Below, piece by piece: positions 56,101-64,000 of a DNA stretch of 64,000 nt. The stretch spans positions 2,871,397 to 2,935,396 of the forward strand of contig OZ026548.1 of the NCBI GenBank assembly GCA_964020155.1, written 5' to 3'. Position 1 is the stretch's first letter; each line of letters opens with the position of its first letter. Under the pieces are notes generated by a model. That model searched no databases, was not told the origin of the DNA, and saw only the letters and a list, made by a program, of their open reading frames with translations. Source of the stretch: Chondrilla cf. caribensis (taxonomy: Eukaryota > Porifera > Demospongiae > Chondrillida > Chondrillidae). The position numbers and the translations under genes are program-made.

Positions 56101-56106
56101 AGTTAA
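50146..56106 (+). CDS. Rabphilin/Doc2-like protein: FYVE-type Rab-binding finger and two C2 domains
   Basis: Thirteen exons join in phase to 658 codons plus stop: 50146-50228, 51446-51619, 51930-52059, 52337-52423, 52672-53350, 53503-53582, 54274-54345, 54546-54655, 54742-54868, 54965-55119, 55541-55622, 55793-55889, 56006-56106. An N-terminal helix (LTQEEIETIESVIHKAS...LRRKQLFD) and a zinc finger (CVLC, CHDCGKKMCFRC, CRMC) with LWKKTGAWF form a rabphilin-type Rab-binding domain. A 200-residue Ser/Pro linker follows. C2A: LTIKILRCQGLPPADTNGLSDPYV...NLNPVFNE...LLVYDYDVISKDDFLG keeps the calcium-binding aspartates. C2B: IVRIVKVARLD...NPYVKVYL...TLNPQFNE...LKIAVWHYNKSKRN has fewer acidic loop residues. 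Role: Rab effector in calcium-regulated vesicle exocytosis. Rabphilin fits better than Doc2, which lacks the zinc finger. Confidence 0.9.
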
Positions 56107-56796
56107 TAATTACAATATTTCACCAGACTTTTAATCGATTTGTTATTTATTGCCGAGTGATTATTATATCAGATATAATTATTGCAAATATACTACTGTC
56201 TTATCTATACATGTTCTGTATTAAGCCCTGCATATACAGTATGTAATATTACAACTTGGATAATACATACTTTTACAGTTGGTGTAATAATAAGTACCTC
56301 GCACAAGTGTACATATATGTGTGTGTGGTCTACAATGTGAAAAAAATTAGACATGGATGGGCGTGACATGTTCACAGATGCTTTGAACTGGTAATAATGT
56401 ATGTCTGCTGTATCTAAGTAGCTCACACTAATTGCAAAAGCAAAACTGATTACAAAAGTGATGTACACAGTAAAGCAAAGAACCCAGCTCAAGATTTGCT
56501 GAACCTGTGCACACCATACACATACATGATCAATTTATTGTGTCCATGTAGAAGATTTAGTATACTAAGTATTACGATATTGTAATTTTTCTTAAATGCT
56601 ATTTATTACTGTTAACATAATGATACACACAATGTTTTGCACATAAATTAACTGATAATGGCATGAAATGATAGTTCACATGTGTTGTGCATATACACAA
56701 TATCTAGAACAGCCACATGCATATGTTTGCAAGAAGTGTTGGATCTGAACACATGCCATAACGTAATATTATACACACACAAACAAAATTAATGTA
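56107..56796. other. 3' flank of the rabphilin-like gene
   Basis: AT-rich, no gene seen; short chance frames only. Confidence 0.5.
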
Positions 56797-57346
<550 letters not shown>

Positions 57347-58191
57347 CATCCACAAACATCTGCAATCCCCCCTCCCCACCACCCCCTCACCACCCCCCCA
57401 CACACACCAAGACATGGACACCTGTGGTCCAGTCTGTAGGCCCTAATCAATGACTGAAAATTAATGATAGTTACATAGGACATGTCTGCAAATAGTCTAG
57501 GAAATTCCCTGTGCAGGGTAGTGGGTCCTGTAGAGACACAAGCAGTACAAGTAACAAGGATTGGAGTAATAAAATGTGCATGAAATTGTACATGTTCCCT
57601 GTCAGGTGTTAAAAATTATTGTTACAGCTAGAAATCTCATTTCACGTTTCCTACCCAGCCTCCACTATAAACCTGCGTTAGTGAATATGAAAGTTTAACC
57701 ATTGATAAAAATGATTGAAACAGATCTATATAGATTGATTCTGGATTAAAGGTGATTAGTGTAACTTCAATTATACATACACACTGTATAAACATAGCTG
57801 TATGCACCCCATATATATTGGCTTGCATTATCACGGGGTATCACAAGTTTGTGTAATATAATATTATCGTACAATAATGAACACAATTAATGTGTATGTC
57901 CAATATTTGTACATACATGTCCTTCATTTAAGGATCCAATTATAATCTGTGGTGTTGCTCACAATTATCAAATATTATATTTAAATGTGCCGTGTACTTC
58001 AATTTGTTCATACTATCCACATAAAACATACGTACATTGTAGTACAAAACTGATTATTGTATACGAATCTAATTGACATGTTCATATGTACACGATATCT
58101 TTTTCTTCGCATTAGATAGAAGACACAACGTAACAATAATAACACAGGTACATATGCCATAGGTACTAGTTGCTAGTGTACATAGCAACTG
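57347..58191. other. Spacer after the microsatellite
   Basis: A C-rich stretch (cccccctccccaccacccc) to 57410, then AT-rich DNA. No gene. Confidence 0.5.
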
Positions 58192-61100
58192 TTAATGAGT
58201 CCAGTTCTTATGTCTGAAATGAAAGTTCAGAGCTTCCAGGTCAAACGATAGCATCAAGCTATCCTCGGGATTCCTGAACAGGAGAACATACACACTGTAC
58301 ACTGCAATACAGAGCTAAATCTGAACCTGATGCACTTACACAGTGTGAATTCTCTGCCTAATCTCCTTGATGTGGCTGGAATACTGGTCCTGATTGGAAA
58401 ATTCCAATTGGCGTTCCTTTAGCCAGTTGGTATAGGAGTCAACACAAAGACCTTTACATTTCAGCAATTGACAATAATTGTACATCATTTCCACTGGGAC
58501 TGGGGAGAGCAGGATAACAAAGAAAAATTCCACAATGACACACAAAATACCACTACAACATGCACAGAATGAGCATTGCACCTCCGAGTACAGGGAGGTG
58601 AGGGTCCCTGTATCACTGTACATGCAGCTCCAGGGTTTCTGATATTTTACTGGATGTGATAATACAGTTGTAAACTAACTTGTTTCAGCTTTAGATATAG
58701 CAGTGGTAAGATGCATCAGTGCCTCTTCCTGCTTGTTCATGTTGGTAAGAACTACAGAAGAGCTGTTTGCAGCCATAATCTGTGAGATTAAAGTCAACAC
58801 ACAATGTATCTTATGTGGTTTGCATGTATATTTCATCATTAGCATGTTTGTGTGTGTGCATGTACGTATATGCAGGGGTGTGTGGAATACGTACTTCCAT
58901 CTGTTTGGAATGATTCCTTACATCTTCATCATTAGAATGCGTCTGAACAAGGACTGCTAACTGGATACACCTACAAATCATGCACACAATAGTTAAAAGT
59001 TATCATATGCTAAAGACAGTATATAACACTATCCTCACATTACAAGCACTACTTTCAACTACATACTTTTGATTCACATTCAAAACCATACTTGAATATG
59101 TATGTAGAACATAAATTCACATTAAGATAAATAGCATATGTTCAATTCCCAGAAAATCATACGTATAATTATACTGTAATATTTTATGTATGCACTGTAT
59201 ATGCGTATTTGTTCATGGTATACTAAGTGTTGTATAAGGGAAAATGTGAAAACATTGACTAACTATAATTACATACACACATCAGTCTACATATTAAGAC
59301 AATCACATATATTCATGTAATTTGATCCGCATAACCTCTTCAAGTGTTCACCAGCTTCACTGAATGCCTGCCTGATGAGGAGACAGCGAGCCTTGAGGTA
59401 ACATGCCTCTGCCTGAACGGAGCAATCGAGGGAATGAACACTTTTGTCACACTGCTGGACACCTACAGAAATAATTCTGCCATAATAAATAAGTATTGCA
59501 AATAATAATTGCTACACTATAAGAATCGTTCATTTATTATTATGTACAATATTGATATTGTACTACACTCACTCACACTCGTACACACACACTTGCACAG
59601 AGAGAGATACAAAATACACTGAAGCACAATACAATACAAATATGAAGTACACATCAATATTGACCCCACTGAGACTAAAATAACATGTATTTGTTTGTTG
59701 CTTGTGTCAATGTCACCAAATATACACACTTTAGGCCTATACAAACATTCCTGTTACACAAATGATCCCAACCTCAATCACGGTAGAATCCACTGACTAG
59801 AATATCACTTAATATCTAGTTGCGTATGAACATCCCCGGTGTATACATTGTGTACAGCAATACCTTCATAACTGGTCAGAAGTTCATCACACAACGTCTC
59901 CGCCTCGTGGAAGGAATTTTGCAGGAATAGTGTTCTGACAGCAGTCAAGAACAGTGCGGGGACACCAATCAGTCTCCCAGTGTTCAGGGATTGGCATGGT
60001 AACTCCCTTATCGCTTGTAACAGGTGAGTAGAAGCCTCTGACAACCTTGCAAATAACAGTAAGACCACACAAGTATATTAGCATATACGTACATATATAA
60101 TATATATTATATCACATTGATTTTTTTCTATACTGCTTGTGTACAAAGGTAATGAATAATTTATTGTTGCACTAGTATGCAAAAATGTAGACTACGAGAC
60201 AAACATCCTTAGCAGTAACATCTGCTCTAGCATGGAAACATGTATCACATATGCTGTAACATCTACTTGAAAACAGTAAGGAGAGCCTCACACATGTTAT
60301 ATCTATTGTACCTACAGGCAGGTCGGGTTCATGCAGACTTGTATGTACATACTTTCCAGTGCTGACTAGCCGGTGTGCCAACATGAGCTCGGCCTCATGT
60401 AACGAGGGAGAGGTAGCATATGGGAGTACACGCGAAGTCATTAATGTTTCCTTGTCTACAGACACGTAAACTTTTGGCAGCTGAAGAGAACATCGTTCGG
60501 AGTCAGAATGTTTTATGGCCTACAAAATGGAGTGTACCAAGCAAATGACACTTACAAGTCTTGACTGTATTAATATTATACGTGAATCAAACATAAATAT
60601 GTGGACAAGTGTAAAATGATCATATTATAGTACATAAACATACACTACCAATACACAAGTGTAAAGTTCACATACGTATATATGTACATACTTATAAACC
60701 CATGCATAATAACAAAATATATATATATTTTTCCATACATGTATGTGAATATACGTGAATAGTATACATACGTACGTATGTGTAATACTGTACATTAGTG
60801 CATATACTGGCAAACCAATGCAACTATATGTATCAGGTCCATTAACTTATTACTAAATATTTTCCACTAAAATCAGCATCATTGCCAATAAAATTGAGGT
60901 ACCCTATAATGTATGCTGGATATCACAATTACATATAAAGAGTTTGTATGTCAATCTCTTGCATGTGTCAAGCCACCTAAATACGTCTATCACGAAGTGT
61001 TATAATATCATCTGGATACATTTTCATACTCAAATACACATATGGTACACTCATACATACAGACACTGGCGGTATGCCTGTACTCAAAGAGACATGTAGC

Positions 61101-63508
61101 ACATACTCACATCCCACACCTATAGACACATGTAATGCATATATCCACACATCAGTATGCCAGCCTTTGAAGACACATGTAGGACATGAATCACACCTGT
61201 ACTAGCAATTTCCATGTTTCTAGTTCACAGGGTTCCAGCTGCAGCTTCTGATAGCACAGAGCCATGTACATAAGAACCAAAGGCAGAGGAACTGTACCTG
61301 TAAGACACTTGCTGACGTGGAGCAAAGCCAAGTTATACCTCTTCTAATATGATACCAAAGCAATGATGATAAATATTATCATTTTATTACAATTAACAAT
61401 GTCTGTGACAACATTTACAGTATAACTGACACAAACTATATGACACCACCAAGCAAGTAAATGGCAGCTCTCCACGTTACAGTGAGGTGTTTTGAGTTCC
61501 CGGTAGATAACTTCCAGGGCCAGGGCATATTCCTGCTGATTGATGAATGAAAACGCTGCAGAAGAGAGAGAATTGAGACAAATACACAGTGGCAATAATA
61601 GTAGTTACGCATGCCAGAAGACTACAAACAAATAAGATAGGTCTATTTAAGTGTTCTTTGAGGGGGAACATATAATATTATATCATATTGGGAATAATGA
61701 AGATTAATGGACATGACGATATTATATACAACAAAAGGTAACTGGAAACACATAAATCTTCAAATCTATGTACAGTAATAGAGTATAAATGAAGTCTTTT
61801 CCATAGCCGGGATTGAATTTAAACTCAGTGCATCAAGATAATATACGATATCTGTAAATAATGAAGGCCAAATTAATGGCATAGACATTCTGCATAAAAG
61901 TGTACCTTGTACAATATTAGAGTGTTTGTGGCTGGGGTTGTGAACCGATGTGTCCATTGCATTGCTTTCCTCTTCCCTTAAGGCTCTGTCACTGCTTGTG
62001 GTGTCCGTTTGTCTAGTTACACGGAGGAGTTCCTCAACAGAGCTCAAAGTTGGTAACAAGTTGAAGGCATGTGGAACACTTCCTTTTGGCCAATTAAACT
62101 GACACAGTATATCTTTGGCAGCAGTTACTAGAGTGGTACGGACACAGAATACTGTCATACATACACAGGTGCATGAATGTGGTCAGAAAAGGGGGTTCAA
62201 TTTGATAGGTGTGTAAATATGTTTGTGCAATACAGAGTGATAAAAATTCCAAAACATCTGCCTTTGGGCCTCACTTAGACAAAGGACTGCTTCAAAATGA
62301 TTAGATTTGGAATTTCAGACACCAAATATTCTGGAAGGGGTGTTTGCACAAACCCAATGAACCACCTTTCAATGGGTCTACATATGTATAATACAGGTGC
62401 ACATGAACGCATTGCGATCAACCTGCATACTGGTTAGTACTGAATAATTGAAGGCATTAATCTATGTACGTGAATACAGGGCCAAGAGCCTGGTAAAATC
62501 ATTGAGCCAATGTTCATGTTTTTACACTGCTGGGTGTTACCATGTTGATTGGACAGGAAAACCGAATACATGGAATGCTACCATTTTACAATATCTGATA
62601 AATATCCTGGTATAATAGATGCACACATGAGGGCTAGTACGTACTTACCATTCTTATCAACTCCACAAGATATAGAAAGCAGGAGAATCCACTTCACAGA
62701 CATCAGTTCATCTAAAACGCAGACTTCTCTAGATTTACCTTTTCATGTCATGTTATGTGTACATTGAGGTCTCACCCATTGCAATAGTATTTAAAAATTT
62801 GATGAATTCATTCACAGCCTTTGGCAATGAATCCTCAAGTAATCTTTCAGATGCGTTATGAGATCCATGTAAACAGCTACACACTAAAAATAAACCACCG
62901 ACAAAATACTAACAGTCATATATAATACCAGCTATGTCCTTGGTATAACACAATATTGTGTGTGTGTGTGTGTGTGCGTGTGTGTGTGTGTGTGTGTGCG
63001 TGCATGTGTGTGTGCTTGTACATGCGAGTCTAAAACATCAAAGATTATCCTTACATTTATTCACAATTGTTCTGATTTCTTTGTTGCAGTCACCCAATCC
63101 TCCCCGGTAATGACATCTAGTCAGCAAGTACAATTGCAAGTATGCAATAGAGGTATTACAAAGGACATCAGCAAGTTCTTTACTGCAAGCCATGCCTACA
63201 CAAAGATAACAACAAGTCACACAGTTGCATATGAAAACAGGTGATAGGCCAAGTACGGTATAATGGATTTGAGAGATTCGATTGTGTAACGTACCTTGAA
63301 GCTGATGTAAGAGTTTAGTACATCTGGTGAGGTTGTGTAGACATCTACCATTGGCATCGTCCAATTGGTGTCTTTTCAGGCAATGCTGCACGGAACAACA
63401 AACCTCTGCAGATTCTTCGTGAACACCCTGTAAGATGGAGGTCTCATTATAAATGTTCATTTCCAGTAACATTGGTATCGATAGCTCGCTGAGGAGATAC
63501 TTTATCAT
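58192..63508 (-). CDS. TPR-like helical-repeat protein, FANCG-like
   Basis: About 14 exons from the ATG at 63508 to the TAA at 58192, roughly 635 residues. Parts used: 63508-63294, about 63195-63060, 62890-62777, 62710-62649, 62130-61907, 61558-61450, 61344-61200, 60520-60356, 60048-59868, 59463-59336, 58974-58896, 58780-58683, then the last two exons to 58192. Helical repeat pairs are seen throughout: FSFINQQEYALALEVIYREL, KRYNLALLHVSKCL, PLVLMYMALCYQKLQ, LSEASTHLLQAIREL, LQNSFHEAETLCDELL, CYLKARCLLIRQAFSEAGEHL, NMNKQEEALMHLTTAI. Total length and the order of several segments agree with vertebrate FANCG (a TPR subunit of the Fanconi anaemia core complex). The agreement is from memory and weak per segment, so another TPR protein is possible. 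Confidence 0.55.
62957..63014. repeat. (TG)n microsatellite in an intron of the FANCG-like gene
   Basis: TG repeats with cg interruptions, between the second and third coding exons. Confidence 0.9.
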
Positions 63509-63771
63509 GTTGTCAAACCAAACTCAAAATATCGAATGACAATCTACGTACCTCCAGGTTGGTTGAAAGTTTCCAAGTACGAGTTCGATGGAAGGATTTT
63601 GGCTTCAAAATTATTTTGTACAAAACTTGCTGGTAACGTTGTACATGTAGGCAGGCAACAGAGGTCGGGGGTTCCCCTAGTCTGGCGGATCAAGGGTCGG
63701 CTACGCCAGACTAGGGTTCCCCTTGGCCTGTGGGTTGATCCTGTCAGTGATCGTGGCGTTTCGATCCGATA
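63509..63771. promoter_or_regulatory. Shared promoter with a perfect 13-bp inverted repeat
   Basis: This is the 263 bp between divergent start codons. ccctagtctggcg (63675-63687) and cgccagactaggg (63704-63716) are exact inverted copies around 16 bases, and each is bordered by gggttcccc. The stretch 63655-63735 is clearly GC-richer than the rest of the window. Confidence 0.6.
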
Positions 63772-64000
63772 ATGAGGGTTGTCTGCGGACGAAGGATTCG
63801 GATTTCAAGGCTCTTGTCCTCTGGAGCACGAGAGTTGAGGACGAAAACTGTCGTAATTTTGGGCACCGGATGGGGAAGCTATAGCGTATTGAAGAACATC
63901 AACAAAGCGAAGTTTGATGTGATTGTGGTAAGTCCTAGGAACCACTTCTTGTTTACTCCACTCTTGGCAAGCACGACGGTTGGGACGCTAGAGTTTCGCA
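63772..64000 (+). CDS. Type-II (alternative) NADH dehydrogenase, first exon, truncated by the window end
   Basis: ATG at 63772; 76 codons stay open to the end of the window. An arginine-rich, weakly acidic presequence ([17 protein letters not shown]) looks mitochondrial. Then come the FAD-binding beta-alpha-beta [17 protein letters not shown] and [29 protein letters not shown], a block diagnostic for NDH-2 enzymes of fungi, plants, protists and some invertebrates. The enzyme oxidises NADH and reduces ubiquinone without pumping protons. It is divergent from the FANCG-like gene. A gt at 63929 (gtaagtcc) is not used here, since the family sequence continues through it. Confidence 0.85.
   Translation, partial: MRVVCGRRIRISRLLSSGARELRTKTVVILGTGWGSYSVLKNINKAKFDVIVVSPRNHFLFTPLLASTTVGTLEFR

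Overview
The window is a gene-dense stretch of an animal nuclear genome. Introns are mostly 50-600 bp with GT/AG ends, intergenic DNA is AT-rich, and there are many (CA)n tracts and mobile elements. The gene mix (rabphilin-like FYVE/C2 protein, talin-type FERM protein, RSRC2, mitochondrial MTO1, an NLR with a death-fold-like N-terminus, a coiled-coil AIG1/GIMAP-like GTPase and a type-II NADH dehydrogenase) suggests an early-branching invertebrate. A demosponge is my best guess, but this is inference and no marker in the window proves it.

Left third (1-23.4 kb) is rearranged and rich in repeats. Positions 1-3767 form a large imperfect palindrome around a TATA-driven gene for a small secreted, glycosylated, probably helical protein; the arms carry antisense and sense copies of its last exon. 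Next come a broken BTB-BACK gene with a decayed second fragment, a LINE relic, a stray intact copy of the last exon of MTO1, the GTPase, a hAT-like non-autonomous element with a 7-bp target duplication, and two Helitrons joined head to tail. The longer Helitron keeps an uninterrupted Rep/helicase frame. Its 5' exon encodes a 2A-like motif followed by a PHD finger, and a 105-bp intron joins the two exons in frame.

Middle (23.5-39.2 kb): MTO1 on the minus strand can be assembled as 19 in-frame exons (670 aa). Its last intron holds two abutting palindromic elements that share one TA dinucleotide. RSRC2 (6 exons, 336 aa, minus) and a single-coding-exon NLR (869 aa, plus) are divergent with 364 bp between start codons.

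Right part (40.4-64 kb): a roughly 21-exon talin-head-like FERM gene (minus) is divergent from a 13-exon rabphilin-like gene (658 aa, plus), with 210 bp between start codons. After a (CA)n tract of about 550 bp comes a 14-exon TPR-like gene (minus) that resembles FANCG. It is divergent from the first exon of a type-II NADH dehydrogenase that runs off the window; a perfect 13-bp inverted repeat lies in their shared promoter. Exon joins were worked out by hand from reading-frame phase and splice consensus, so single boundaries may be off by a base or two.
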